Positions 51,372 through 60,939 are shown, counted from the first letter of the stretch. The stretch: DNA of 64,000 nucleotides from Paenibacillus sp. MAHUQ-63 (GCF_028765165.1 NZ_JARADB010000011.1:1-64000); one strand, 5' to 3'. Program-made: numbers and translations. Notes: generated by a model from the letters alone, not told the origin.

Positions 51372-52817
51372 TTATCGGAAGGACGGTCCTTTGACGCCGT
51401 CCTCCAAGATGGGTTGCTGTGGAGGCTCAGTCCCTCCGCCTTCCTCGGCCTTGACGTCGCCGCGGTTGGAGGCGATCAGTGTAGGAACAGCCGAGTACTG
51501 ATCTTTGGAGATCAGTTCTCTGCTAACGATTGCCCCGTTCTCCTTTTTAATTCGGTACGTCTCTACCTTATAGCCTGCTTTGCCGGTAGAGATCGGCCGG
51601 GTAGCGCCAGGGGCTAAGCTCGGGTTGTGTAAATATTTGACCGGAGGTTGAATCGTTTCAACGACCTTGGAGTCGATGTCGTAAGTGACCGATGGCGACA
51701 TATGCCCGTAGAGTTTAACCGTAATGTCGTGGTCCGTTGTTACGGTGCGGATTAAGAGGTAAGCGTCCGTGTTGTTGCGGAATTTGAAATTGATATAGCC
51801 GTTCGCGAATGTCGCATCTTGTCCCAATGCGATATACGAGACGGGCAGGGAATGGTTGCGCCGCTCCACGATCTGCAGCCCGCTGCGCAGCACGGCATTG
51901 TACAGCGTTGTCGAAACTTGGCAGATGCCTCCGCCGATGCCCGGAACGAGCTTGCCGTTCAAGATGACCGGGGCTTCCTTATAGCCGAATCGGCTCTCGG
52001 TCTGCGCGATGATTTTGCTGTAGTCGAACGTCTCGCCGGGGGCTAGAAGCATGTCTTGGATAGACGCGGCGGTAGAGCGGATGTTGTGGATCCGACCTTC
52101 GCCCGACACCGGGAAGGCGGTCGTGAACTCGGATATTTTGCGCTCAATTCCTTGCTTCCTTAAAGTTTCTACCGTCACCGAAGGGCTCTGTTCGTAGAGG
52201 GGAAGCGTCAGTCTGATCGGCGCAGCGTAATGGATGTAAGAGACCGAGGGGGCGATTTCCCGCAAATGCTCGCTCAGATGGACGGTGTCAACGCGAAGAA
52301 CCCGGCGCTCCGGTTCATAAATCAGTTGGTCCTGTGCCGTTACGACGCGCTTGGCCGGTACGGGCTGCTGGCTATAGAGATCCTTCCAAGTTTCTTTGAC
52401 GGTTCCGGCAAGCCGCGTCTCGCTAACGGACACTTCGAGCGGGACATCGGCTCGCCGAAGCTGCCAGCGCGCTTTAATCCGCTCCCAGGGGGAGGCGCGG
52501 AACAGACGGTCCAACGCTTGCTTCAAAGCCTCGTCATGATATTCAATACCTAATTGTCCAAGGGTTAGCTGGCGATTGGCGATATCCGGATAGGAGGTTT
52601 GCAGCTGTACGGGAAAGGAGGACAACAGGTTCAACCGCTCGTCGTATTGTTGTTGAAACGTGTCGTATGGCATGCCGCCGACCCGCCAGCCTGCAACGGC
52701 GAATTTCGGAGGCAGCGTGCTTTGGGAACCATACATATATAGAGCTATGCCGAGCGCGCCCAGCATTCCTGTTACGATGGATACATGGATAGCGACTTTC
52801 CGAAGGTGGAGTGGCAT
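51372..52817 (-). CDS. VanW-family cell-envelope protein
   Basis: A 481-residue protein with one N-terminal membrane segment (about residues 8-30, IHVSIVTGMLGALGIALYMY), a putative peptidoglycan-binding region (about 35-230) and a C-terminal VanW domain (about 240-430). The domain has FSKIIAQTESRFGYKEAP-like text, GIGGGICQVSTTLYNAVL and ERRNHSLPVSYI. The family is widespread in Gram-positives; its function is uncertain. The ATG at 52817 is preferred because AAAGGAG lies 9 nt upstream; an upstream extension lacks an SD. The Pro/Glu/Gly-rich tail is probably disordered. Confidence 0.82.
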   Translation of the reverse strand: MPLHLRKVAIHVSIVTGMLGALGIALYMYGSQSTLPPKFAVAGWRVGGMPYDTFQQQYDERLNLLSSFPVQLQTSYPDIANRQLTLGQLGIEYHDEALKQALDRLFRASPWERIKARWQLRRADVPLEVSVSETRLAGTVKETWKDLYSQQPVPAKRVVTAQDQLIYEPERRVLRVDTVHLSEHLREIAPSVSYIHYAAPIRLTLPLYEQSPSVTVETLRKQGIERKISEFTTAFPVSGEGRIHNIRSTAASIQDMLLAPGETFDYSKIIAQTESRFGYKEAPVILNGKLVPGIGGGICQVSTTLYNAVLRSGLQIVERRNHSLPVSYIALGQDATFANGYINFKFRNNTDAYLLIRTVTTDHDITVKLYGHMSPSVTYDIDSKVVETIQPPVKYLHNPSLAPGATRPISTGKAGYKVETYRIKKENGAIVSRELISKDQYSAVPTLIASNRGDVKAEEGGGTEPPQQPILEDGVKGPSFR

Positions 52818-52928
52818 GTCAGCGGCTCCTTTACATACGAATTGTGAAAAGGCCTGTACTACCATATGTATGTTCCCGGGGAACGATTTATGATTAAAAC
52901 CTTATAAACCTCAAATGTGTACAAATCA

Positions 52929-52937
52929 TGTTATAAT
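52929..52937 (+). promoter_or_regulatory. Extended -10 promoter for ftsEX
   Basis: TGTTATAAT is an extended -10 with a perfect TATAAT (52932-52937), 134 bp upstream of ftsE. No convincing -35 is seen. The remainder of 52866-53070 holds no gene. Confidence 0.55.
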
Positions 52938-53070
52938 GACAGTAACCAACATGAATAATGGTACGGTTTTAGAAGGAATTTCCGCTTTTGTGTCGAATTC
53001 ATAAAGGCTAACTATACAACAGAGACACTTTGGGCTCAGCCCGAAGATCCATATTTTAGGATGTGATATT

Positions 53071-53757
53071 GTGATCGAAATGCAGGACGTATGGAAGACG
53101 TACTCCAACGGCACGCATGCATTGAGAGGGATTAATGTAAAAGTGGACCGCAACGAGTTTGTCTATGTTGTCGGGCCATCCGGCGCTGGTAAATCGACAT
53201 TTATGAAGTTGATGTATAGAGAAGAAAGACCGACGAAGGGTCAAATTTTCGTGAACGGATTTAATCTGGAGAAGTTGAAGCAGCGCAAGATTCCGTTTCT
53301 GCGCAGAAACATCGGCGTCATATTCCAGGATTATCGCTTGCTCCCGAAACTGTCAATTTTCGACAATGTGGCCTTTGCCATGGAAGTCATTGAAGCACCG
53401 AAAAAGCAGATCAAGAAGCGTACGATGGAAGTGCTGGAGCTCGTGAAATTAAAGGATAAAGCGAATTCGCTGCCGTCGCAGCTATCCGGTGGCGAGCAGC
53501 AGCGGGTAGCCATTGCCCGGGCAATAATTAACAACCCATCCGTCATAATCGCCGACGAACCGACAGGAAATCTAGACCCGGAGACGTCATGGGGGATCAT
53601 GAAGCTGATGGAAGAAATTAATTTCCGCGGCACAACAATCGTTATGGCAACGCATAACAAAGAAATCGTGAACACGATGCGTAAACGAGTCATTGCAATC
53701 GAGAACGGCCTTATAGCGCGTGACCAGGTGCGGGGGGAATACGGTTATGAAGATTAG
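53071..53757 (+). CDS. ftsE: Cell-division ABC ATPase FtsE
   Basis: A 228-residue ATPase that works with FtsX to switch on peptidoglycan hydrolases at the membrane. It has Walker A GPSGAGKS (35-42), signature LSGGEQQRVAIARA, and Walker B IIADEPTGNLD. GTG 53071 is the start with AGGATGTGA upstream. It overlaps ftsX by 11 nt. Confidence 0.96.
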   Translation: MIEMQDVWKTYSNGTHALRGINVKVDRNEFVYVVGPSGAGKSTFMKLMYREERPTKGQIFVNGFNLEKLKQRKIPFLRRNIGVIFQDYRLLPKLSIFDNVAFAMEVIEAPKKQIKKRTMEVLELVKLKDKANSLPSQLSGGEQQRVAIARAIINNPSVIIADEPTGNLDPETSWGIMKLMEEINFRGTTIVMATHNKEIVNTMRKRVIAIENGLIARDQVRGEYGYED

Positions 53758-54664
53758 CACATTGTCCCGCCACTTGCGCGAAGGCATGCGGAATGTCGTC
53801 CGGAATGGATGGATGACGTTTGCGTCGATCTCGTCGATTGCGATTTCCTTGTTTATTTTAGGTGTTTTCGTACTCATCACATTGAACGTGAACGATATTG
53901 CAAGCCAGATTGAGGATCAAGTCGAAATTAACGTCTACCTGGAGGTCAACACGCCTCAGGACCAAATAACGGCGCTGGAAACGCAAATCCAGGGCATCAT
54001 CGGTGTGAAAACAATCAAGTTCGTCTCGAAAGAAGAGGGACTTGTCTACTTGCGCGAAAAGCTTGGCGAAAGCGGCAAAGCGCTGCTGGATGGATTCGAA
54101 GGGGAGAACAACCCGCTTAACGATGCTTTCACAGTCGAAGTGGATGACCCGAGGAACGTAGCGGCGGTAGCGGATCAAATCAGTGCGCTGAATATCGGCA
54201 AAGATCCGAAACCGATTTACAAAGTGAACTACGGCAAAGGGACTGTCGAGGCGTTGTTTAAAGTGACGCAGATTGTTCGCTGGGTCGGCTTTGGCATCGT
54301 GATTTTACTGTCATTTACGGCTGTATTCCTGATTGCCAATACGATTAAAATTACGATTCTTGCCCGGCGCAAAGAAATTGCCATTATGAAAATGGTGGGT
54401 GCGACGAATTCCTTTATTCGTTGGCCGTTTTTTATAGAAGGGGCACTGCTTGGCTTCGTCGGATCACTGATTCCCGCGGCATTGATTCTGGGCGGATATT
54501 GGAAGCTGCTGAATATCAGCTCATTGAATATGAATTTGCTCATGATCGAATTAACGCCATTCCGCGAGATTGCTCCTACCATGATTGCGTTATTGCTGGG
54601 AATCGGCATCGTGATCGGCATCTGGGGCTCCCTGATTTCCGTACGTAAATTCCTCCGCGTGTAG
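53747..54664 (+). CDS. ftsX: Cell-division ABC permease FtsX
   Basis: A 305-residue membrane protein with four membrane segments: one near residues 25-48, a large extracellular loop (about 50-175) and three more from about 180 to the end. The start of the C-terminal part has NTIKITILARRKEIAIMKMVGAT, the family signature. The loop binds hydrolases or their activators. ATG 53747 is chosen because it overlaps ftsE and follows GGGGGGAAT. The next gene encodes a coiled-coil hydrolase, its probable target. Confidence 0.93.
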   Translation: MKISTLSRHLREGMRNVVRNGWMTFASISSIAISLFILGVFVLITLNVNDIASQIEDQVEINVYLEVNTPQDQITALETQIQGIIGVKTIKFVSKEEGLVYLREKLGESGKALLDGFEGENNPLNDAFTVEVDDPRNVAAVADQISALNIGKDPKPIYKVNYGKGTVEALFKVTQIVRWVGFGIVILLSFTAVFLIANTIKITILARRKEIAIMKMVGATNSFIRWPFFIEGALLGFVGSLIPAALILGGYWKLLNISSLNMNLLMIELTPFREIAPTMIALLLGIGIVIGIWGSLISVRKFLRV

Positions 54665-54794
54665 AAGACGGCTTATTAAGCCGGCTTTGAAGCATTTTTG
54701 TGTTTTCAAAGATTCAAAGATTAATAGATGGAAGTTGAAGAGAGTCAAGTTTCTGGAACTCGTATCAGGTTTTGAAAATGAGGAGGCTACGTGC

Positions 54795-55985
54795 TTGAAG
54801 AAGAAGATTCTACCCTTGGTACTGACACTTGGGATTACGGCTTCGCTAGCGGTCCCATATGCGGGTTATGCCGCATCGACAACGGAGAAGATCGATCAGC
54901 AGTTGACTCAGCTTAAAAAACAGAAGGCGGCAGCGCAGCAAAAGGCGAACGACGCCGAGAATCAAATTTCCAAAGTGCAGGACGAGAAAGATCAAGCTAC
55001 GAAAGACATGAATACGTTGATTCAACAGGTCAATGAAGCCAGCAAGAAGCTGACTCAGTTGAATGAGCAAATTGACCAGGTTTCCGACACGTTAGAGGAG
55101 AACGGGAAGCAGCTGGACGAGGCTATAGCCCGGGTGGAAAGCCGCGACCAAATGCTGAAATCACGAGTGCGTCTGATGTACATGAACGGCTTCGTTTCTT
55201 ATATGGATGTGGTTCTTAGCGCGACCAGCTTTTCTGACTTTTTGAATCGGATAGAAGCTTTGAAATCTATTGTAAATCAAGATAAGGTCGTGCTAGAAGC
55301 GAACAAGAAAGATAAAGAGATTGTAGCCAAGAAGAAGGAAGAAACCGAGCAGCAGTTGGAGAAGGTGAAGAAGCTATACGCCGATGCCGATGTGGTGAGA
55401 GACGAGCTGCAGGCGAAGGAAAAAGCCAAGGAAGTGAAGATCGCTTCCCTATCGAAGCAAGAGAAGGCTCTTGAGGGGATTTCCGAAGAGAACGAAAGAT
55501 TGATCACACAATTAGCGAAGCAGGAAGCGGATCTTCAAGCGAAGAAACGGGCTGCGACCAAAGCCAAGTCGCCATTCACGTATGCGGGAGGCAAGCTGGG
55601 TTACCCGCTGGCCGCGCAAGCGCCGCTTACGTCGGACTTCGTGAACCGGATTAACCCGGTTACGGGCAGAAGCGAGAATCATAAAGGCATTGACTTGGGC
55701 GCTCCCAAAGGAACCGGCATTCTTGCCGCCGAGAACGGCTCCGTTATCTACGCCTCTTGGATGAACGGATACGGGAACTGCGTGATCGTCGATCACGGCA
55801 ATGGATTATGGACGCTGTACGGCCATATTATGAATGATGGCATTTATGTCAAAGTCGGCGATGTCGTGAAACGTGGCGAGAAAATCGCCGGCGTAGGCTC
55901 TACGGGCCAATCGACAGGCAATCACTTGCATTTCGAAGTCAGGCTGAATGAAACTCCGACCGATCCCAAACCGTTCTTGCGATAG
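54795..55985 (+). CDS. Coiled-coil M23 peptidoglycan endopeptidase
   Basis: A 396-residue secreted hydrolase. A signal peptide (LKKKILPLVLTLGITA to the AxA near residue 26) is followed by a long coiled coil (about 30-255, with two helical hairpins) and a C-terminal M23/LytM domain. Its zinc ligands are seen in NHKGIDLG (His296, Asp300) and NHLHFEV (His377, His379). The layout matches EnvC and other FtsX-controlled factors, and the gene follows ftsX directly. TTG 54795 is the start, with AGGAGG 8 nt upstream. Both M23 metal motifs are intact, so it is probably active, unlike EnvC. Confidence 0.88.
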   Translation: MKKKILPLVLTLGITASLAVPYAGYAASTTEKIDQQLTQLKKQKAAAQQKANDAENQISKVQDEKDQATKDMNTLIQQVNEASKKLTQLNEQIDQVSDTLEENGKQLDEAIARVESRDQMLKSRVRLMYMNGFVSYMDVVLSATSFSDFLNRIEALKSIVNQDKVVLEANKKDKEIVAKKKEETEQQLEKVKKLYADADVVRDELQAKEKAKEVKIASLSKQEKALEGISEENERLITQLAKQEADLQAKKRAATKAKSPFTYAGGKLGYPLAAQAPLTSDFVNRINPVTGRSENHKGIDLGAPKGTGILAAENGSVIYASWMNGYGNCVIVDHGNGLWTLYGHIMNDGIYVKVGDVVKRGEKIAGVGSTGQSTGNHLHFEVRLNETPTDPKPFLR

Positions 55986-56060
55986 GACAACTTGGTTATA
56001 AAACAGGAAGGGCTTGTCATATACTACAAGCAGACGGGAAAAAGGTAGGTGAATCGCGCC

Positions 56061-57524
56061 TTGCAATTCAAAGGACGCACGGTCATAGTATTTGTTTTGT
56101 TAGCCATGTTCGCAAGCTCAATTGTCACGCTGACGATTGTGGACCCATCCTTTACATGGGGGCGGAGCGAGCAGCCGACGGGAAGCGCCGCCGCTGCTAT
56201 AAGCTCTTCGTCGGGTCTTTCCAGCAAAGAATTAAGCAAAATTGCCACAACGTTTCAATTAATTGAAAGCAAATATTTGAAGCAACCGGATCATGAGAAG
56301 CTGGTGAACGGCGCGATCAACGGCATGCTGGAATCTCTGGAAGATCCGTTCACGGTATATATGGATCAGAAGGAAGCGCAGCAGTTCGACGAGAGCATCA
56401 CATCTTCGTTCCAAGGAATCGGGGCTGAAGTTTCCTTCGAAGAAGGTAAATTCGTAATCGTATCTCCCATTAAAGGCTCGCCGGCAGAGAAAGCGGGCAT
56501 TCAGGCCAAAGACGTCATTCTCTCGGTGAACGGGGAGAAGCTGGACGGCCTCACATTGAATCAAGCAGTCATGAAAATCCGCGGTCCCAAAGGCACGCAG
56601 GCGAAGCTCGACCTGCTTCGTCAAGGAGCGGGCGATCCGGTTCAGGTGATCGTCGTTCGGGATAATATCGACGTAGAAACCGTCTACGCGGAAATGCTGC
56701 AGGACCAGATCGGCAAAATTGAGATCCGCCAATTCTCCTCCAATACGGCTGTACGCTTCGCGGAAGAGCTGAAGAATCTGGAGGCCAAAGGCATGAAGGG
56801 GCTGGTCATTGACGTGCGGAATGACCCGGGCGGCCTGCTGAACGTTGTCGTCGACATCGTCAATCCTTTCGTGAAGAGCGGCAAGCCGATCGTACAGGTT
56901 GAGAACCGGGACGGGAAGCGGGAGCCGACGCCTTCGACGGGATCGGGCAAAAGCTATCCGGTGACAGTGCTGATCAACAAGGGCAGCGCAAGCGCTTCGG
57001 AGATTCTGGCCGGCGCGTTCCAGGAAGCGGTCGGCAGCAAGATCGTCGGTGAAACGTCCTACGGAAAAGGCACGGTTCAAGTCACTTTCGAGAAGGAAAT
57101 GGGTGACGGCAGCAACATCAAAATGACCGTCTACAAATGGTTGACGCCGAACGGCAACTGGATTCACAAAACGGGTATCCAGCCGGATATCGCGGTGGAG
57201 CAGCCGGCGTATTTCAAAGCGGCTCCGCTTTCGAAGAAAACGGTGCTGAAGCAAGATACGACGAGCGACGATGTGAAAAACCTGCAGCTGATGCTGGCGG
57301 GGTTAGGATTTAACCCTGAGCGCTCGGACGGCTACTTCAGTGAGAAAACGACCATGGCCGTGAAAGCTTTCCAACGGACGAACGGCTTGCCGATGACCGG
57401 GGAAGTCGATACGGACACGGCGAACAAGATTGAGAAGCTGCTCTTGGCGCAGATTCGCGAGCCTAAGAACGATCTTCAATTGAAGGCGGCAGTTGGTCAA
57501 ATTCAGAAGCAGCTCGGGAAATAA
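56061..57524 (+). CDS. ctpB: C-terminal processing protease CtpB-like (S41)
   Basis: A 487-residue secreted serine protease. A membrane or signal segment (about 8-28) is followed by a cap region, a PDZ domain (about 95-175, GIGAEVSFEEGKFVIVSP and AGIQAKDVILSVNG), and the S41 core with the catalytic Ser in KGSASASEILAG (near 309-311) and Lys in SYGKGTVQ. A C-terminal peptidoglycan-binding domain (about 395-460, VKNLQLMLAGLGFNPERSDG) is attached. In B. subtilis CtpB acts in SigK activation. TTG 56061 is favoured, as the SD (AAAGGTAGGTGA, 56041-56052) includes the GTG at 56049. Confidence 0.9.
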   Translation: MQFKGRTVIVFVLLAMFASSIVTLTIVDPSFTWGRSEQPTGSAAAAISSSSGLSSKELSKIATTFQLIESKYLKQPDHEKLVNGAINGMLESLEDPFTVYMDQKEAQQFDESITSSFQGIGAEVSFEEGKFVIVSPIKGSPAEKAGIQAKDVILSVNGEKLDGLTLNQAVMKIRGPKGTQAKLDLLRQGAGDPVQVIVVRDNIDVETVYAEMLQDQIGKIEIRQFSSNTAVRFAEELKNLEAKGMKGLVIDVRNDPGGLLNVVVDIVNPFVKSGKPIVQVENRDGKREPTPSTGSGKSYPVTVLINKGSASASEILAGAFQEAVGSKIVGETSYGKGTVQVTFEKEMGDGSNIKMTVYKWLTPNGNWIHKTGIQPDIAVEQPAYFKAAPLSKKTVLKQDTTSDDVKNLQLMLAGLGFNPERSDGYFSEKTTMAVKAFQRTNGLPMTGEVDTDTANKIEKLLLAQIREPKNDLQLKAAVGQIQKQLGK

Positions 57525-57588
57525 TATTGGTGAGCTGCTGGAAATTGACCGTCAGCGGCAGGAAATAAGCGGTCGCAGTCGAAATATT

Positions 57589-57627
57589 GTAGGAAGGATG
57601 CTTCGGCAACCTTCCTACTTTTATTTT
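57589..57627 (+). terminator. ctpB terminator
   Basis: GTAGGAAGG (57589-57597) pairs with CCTTCCTAC (57610-57618). The inner TGC-TTCG-GCA ends in a stable UUCG tetraloop, and TTTTATTTT follows. Confidence 0.9.
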
Positions 57628-57647
57628 ATTGAGGAGACCGAATCGTG

Positions 57648-58931
57648 ATGGATGTTCTGATTCAACTCTTGGACAGGCTGCTGCAGGCAGCGGGGCAGTT
57701 GTTAATGAATCCTTTTTACTATATAGGCATCATCTTTATCGTACTGCATTATCGCAAGCAAATTCAGTTGGAGCGCAAGCTGTTTCATACGAAGCTGCAT
57801 TCGTTGATGAATGAGACGTGGCGAACCGTGCTGTGGGGATGGATCGGCGGATTGGCCGCCTCGGTGCTCCTGTTGTTCGTCGGTGTAAGTATTGATGCCG
57901 AAGCCGTGCTGCTGCTCTGGGTCATTACGATCGTTTTGGTGATGGTGCGGGTCCGGTTCCTCTGCCTGGCTTATGCCGCGGGGATCCTGGGCGTCGCCCA
58001 AGCCGTTCTGTCCTGGCTGCCGAACGCGGCCGATTTGACGGCTTCCGTGCCGGTTCTGAAGATAGTGGCTAACGCGGACATCCCGTCTTTGCTGTTGATC
58101 GTGGCGGTCCTGCATCTCCTTGAGGGGCTGCTGACGCAGTACCAAGGGGCGCGGATGACGACACCGCTCTTCCTGGAAGGGAAGCGCGGGCAAATCATCG
58201 GCGGGCAGCAGCTGCAGGGCTTCTGGCCGGTACCACTGTTTCTGCTAGTCCCTGCTGCAGGCGGAGGTGAGCTAGGCTTGCCATGGGCAACGTTGTTCGG
58301 AGCGAATCTCGCTTCCGGCTGGACGCTGCTGGCATTTCCCGCGATGATCGGCTTCACTGAGCTGACGATATCCAAGCTTCCTCGACGGCAGGCCCGTTTC
58401 AGTGCGAACTTGTTATACTTGTACGGCTTGATCATGTTGGGGGCGGCGGTTGCTGCGCATTTCTGGCCACCGGTCCTGATCGCCGGCGCGCTGCTGAGCA
58501 TGGCCCTTCACGAAGGATTGATTCGGTATAATCAATGGCTCGAAGATAAGCAGGCGCCTTTCTACGTGCATTCGCCGAGAGGGCTCATGGTGCTCTCGGT
58601 CGTGCCGAACAGTCCGGCCCAGGAGCTTGGCATCCAAGTGGGCGAGCTCATTCATAAAGTGAACGGCCACAAGGTGAGAACGAAGACCGACCTGCATCAG
58701 GCGATGGGGCTCAATTCCGCCTTCTGCAAGCTGGAGGTGTTGAACGAGCAGGGCGAGGTTCGCTTCCTGCATCGCGCGATTTTCGCGGGCGATCATCACC
58801 AGCTCGGCATCATTTTGGCGCCGGACCAGCAGGCGCTTTATTTCACGGAGCACCGGCCGGTACATCTCTTATCCTACTTGCGCGGCCGAATTACCGGATT
58901 GTTATCTAATGATTCGACCAAATCGATGTAA
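57648..58931 (+). CDS. minJ: MinJ-like topology protein with PDZ domain
   Basis: A 427-residue membrane protein with about eight hydrophobic segments (residues 18-300) and a C-terminal PDZ domain (about 305-400, GLMVLSVVPNSPAQELGIQVGELIHKVNGH). In B. subtilis MinJ links DivIVA to MinD at the pole and septum. The gene order ftsE-ftsX-ctpB-minJ matches B. subtilis, which supports the name. GAGGAG lies 11 nt before ATG 57648; GTG 57645 is an alternative. The PDZ at the end is the best-preserved part. Confidence 0.8.
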   Translation: MDVLIQLLDRLLQAAGQLLMNPFYYIGIIFIVLHYRKQIQLERKLFHTKLHSLMNETWRTVLWGWIGGLAASVLLLFVGVSIDAEAVLLLWVITIVLVMVRVRFLCLAYAAGILGVAQAVLSWLPNAADLTASVPVLKIVANADIPSLLLIVAVLHLLEGLLTQYQGARMTTPLFLEGKRGQIIGGQQLQGFWPVPLFLLVPAAGGGELGLPWATLFGANLASGWTLLAFPAMIGFTELTISKLPRRQARFSANLLYLYGLIMLGAAVAAHFWPPVLIAGALLSMALHEGLIRYNQWLEDKQAPFYVHSPRGLMVLSVVPNSPAQELGIQVGELIHKVNGHKVRTKTDLHQAMGLNSAFCKLEVLNEQGEVRFLHRAIFAGDHHQLGIILAPDQQALYFTEHRPVHLLSYLRGRITGLLSNDSTKSM

Positions 58932-58994
58932 ATAAAGAAAGAGACTGTCCCCAGCCTTTGTATGACTTACGGGCATCCTCATTTTTATGAAAAG

Positions 58995-59170
58995 GGAAAT
59001 TGAGTGCGCTATTTGTCTAAATCTGATTCTTTTGGGTGGGAAACGGAAATACAGGCCTTTATTTGTCTGTGAACCTCTACTTATCGGCCAAAATTGACTA
59101 AATAACGCATCGTATTTCCCCTATCGCAAAGGATGGCCTGCTTTTCGGGTAAATAACGCATCGTATTTCC
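58995..59170. repeat. Four copies of a 21-bp element, two in each orientation
   Basis: Two plus-oriented copies begin GGAAAT and end TATTTG (58995-59015 and 59045-59065). Two copies on the other strand (59099-59119 and 59150-59170) are identical to each other. Starts are 50, 54 and 51 bp apart. All share GGAAAT and a TATTT end with a 21-nt length; the centre varies. There is no gene in 58932-59229. Confidence 0.6.
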
Positions 59171-59177
59171 TTACATC

Positions 59178-59228
59178 AAAAGGGGCTGCCCCAAGGTCAA
59201 TGTTGACCTTTGGGACAGCCCCCTTTCG
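59178..59228. terminator. Bidirectional terminator between minJ and motB
   Basis: A long imperfect stem runs from AAAGGGGCTG (about 59179-59188) through CCAAGGTCAA to TTGACCTTTGG and CAGCCCCCTTT (to about 59225). T-rich tails occur on both strands. Confidence 0.85.
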
Positions 59229-59229
59229 T

Positions 59230-60051
59230 TTATTTGGTGCTGCCGACCGGAGCGAGTCCGTCGCGCAAAACGATGATTTCCACGCGGCGGTTCTTGCTGC
59301 GGTTCTCTTCGCTGTCGTTCGGCACTTTGGGCATCGTATCCGCATACGCTGTTGCGATGAATTTGTTGTCGTCGAGCTTGGCCGAATCGGTGAAATAGCG
59401 CAGTACCGACAGAGAGCGGGCGAAGGAGAGTCCCCAGTTATCTCTATAGGGGGAGCCCGTTGCGAGCGGGATGTCGTCCGTATGTCCCTCGATGCTGACC
59501 TTGCTGTTCAACGTCGGGAAGAGCGAGGCCAGCTTTTGCAAAATGGGGGCGGAGGCTCCTTTCAGATCGGCTTTGCCCAAATCGAACAGGAACAGATCGT
59601 TCAAAGTGATCGCCACGCCGCGTTCCGTATCGCTGGCGGATACTTGAGCCTGTAAATTTTGATCCTGAATGTAGGCTTGTACCTGTTTCAGAAGATCTTG
59701 AAGCTCTTTCTCGCGCTTCTCTTTCTCGCTGTTTTCCGGCTTGGTTTTGTCTTTCTCTTCCTTCTGATCGTCCAGACTCCGTTTGGTGTAATCTTGGTCC
59801 TTGCTCTCAGCATCGCCCTGCTTCGGGGTCATCTGTCCGTTAACGCCGTGGCCTTTCTCCAGGATGGAGTCCGCTTTCTGGAATTGCAGGTTTAATACTT
59901 GTGCAAGAACGGCATACTTTTGAACATCGACCTTACTCATGGCATACATAATGATGAAGAAAACGAGCAGAAGGGTGATTAAATCCGCATAGGTGATGAG
60001 CCATCTCTCGTGATTGACGTGCTCCTCTTTCTTCCTACTTCTCCGCGCCAT
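59230..60051 (-). CDS. motB: Flagellar stator protein MotB (or MotS)
   Basis: A 273-residue stator subunit. One N-terminal membrane helix (about residues 18-40) carries the ion-binding Asp in TYADLITLL (Asp23). A linker of about 100 charged residues (rich in Lys/Glu/Asp) is longer than in B. subtilis MotB. A C-terminal OmpA-type peptidoglycan-binding domain has SIEGHTDDIPLATGSPYRDNW and NRRVEI. Ion choice (proton or sodium) cannot be decided here. The start overlaps motA by 17 nt. Confidence 0.88.
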   Translation of the reverse strand: MARRSRKKEEHVNHERWLITYADLITLLLVFFIIMYAMSKVDVQKYAVLAQVLNLQFQKADSILEKGHGVNGQMTPKQGDAESKDQDYTKRSLDDQKEEKDKTKPENSEKEKREKELQDLLKQVQAYIQDQNLQAQVSASDTERGVAITLNDLFLFDLGKADLKGASAPILQKLASLFPTLNSKVSIEGHTDDIPLATGSPYRDNWGLSFARSLSVLRYFTDSAKLDDNKFIATAYADTMPKVPNDSEENRSKNRRVEIIVLRDGLAPVGSTK

Positions 60052-60835
60052 AATCGGCTTCCTCCTCTACCGGTGCGGCTTTCTTGGACGATTTGTCGTG
60101 GAGGAAGGAGGTCAGCTTCTTCTTGATCAATTGCGGGTTCTCACCGGCTTGCAGGGCAAGGATGCCTTCAAGCATCAGTTCCATTTCGGCGACCATTTCT
60201 TTGCCACGCACTTTGATTTTGTTGGCAATCGGCAAATAGATCAGATTGGCGCTCATAACGCCATATAGCGTAGCCGTGAAGGCGACTGCAATCGCAGGAC
60301 CGAGGCTGGAGGGATCCTCAAGATTGCCCAGTACGTGAATCAGTCCCATGACGGTACCGATAATCCCCATCGTTGGTGCATAGCCGCCGCCGGCTTCGAA
60401 AATTTTGGACATATTATCAACCTGGCTCTCGATTGCATCCATTTCGAGCTCGAGAATTTGTCTCGTCAGTTCCGGATCCGTGCCGTCCACGACCATCAGC
60501 AGACCATCCTTCAGGAAAGGATTGGTATGCTCCTGCGCGCGCTGCTCGAGAGCCAGCACACCTTCTCTTCTTGCGATGGAAGCCATATCCACAAGCTCCT
60601 CGATCGTTGCGGAGGGATCGCGTTTCACTTCCCGGAAGGCAATGCCGAGCGCCTTGGGGATCTTGGCAAGAATGGAGAGAGGGAAAGAGACGGCCACTGC
60701 GCCGAACGTTCCGCCGAACACGATTAACATCGCACTCGGAATAATCAGTGAACTGATGTGCCCGCCATCCCACATGTAACCGCCGATTAAACCGACAAGA
60801 CCTAAGATTAAACCTAATACCGTTGTCAAATCCAT
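60035..60835 (-). CDS. motA: Flagellar stator protein MotA (or MotP)
   Basis: A 266-residue membrane protein with four segments (about residues 3-22, 33-52, 150-172 and 182-205) that forms the ion channel and contacts FliG. The cytoplasmic loop has LARREGVLALE-like text and the C-terminal helices carry ANKIKVRGKEMVAEMELMLEG. The second pair of segments, GYAPTMGIIGTVMGLIHVL and ATLYGVMSANLIYLP, looks more MotP-like. AGGAGTGG serves ATG 60835; the longer frame lacks an SD. Its distance from the hag/fli block matches neither B. subtilis stator locus. Confidence 0.88.
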   Translation of the reverse strand: MDLTTVLGLILGLVGLIGGYMWDGGHISSLIIPSAMLIVFGGTFGAVAVSFPLSILAKIPKALGIAFREVKRDPSATIEELVDMASIARREGVLALEQRAQEHTNPFLKDGLLMVVDGTDPELTRQILELEMDAIESQVDNMSKIFEAGGGYAPTMGIIGTVMGLIHVLGNLEDPSSLGPAIAVAFTATLYGVMSANLIYLPIANKIKVRGKEMVAEMELMLEGILALQAGENPQLIKKKLTSFLHDKSSKKAAPVEEEADYGAEK

Positions 60836-60939
60836 GACTGTACCACTCCTATTTAGCATCAAAAGAATTGGGCCCTACAGGCAGCCTGTTAAAAACGGTT
60901 AAACGCGGTGAAATGACAGGCCGTAACAGATATTGCCGT

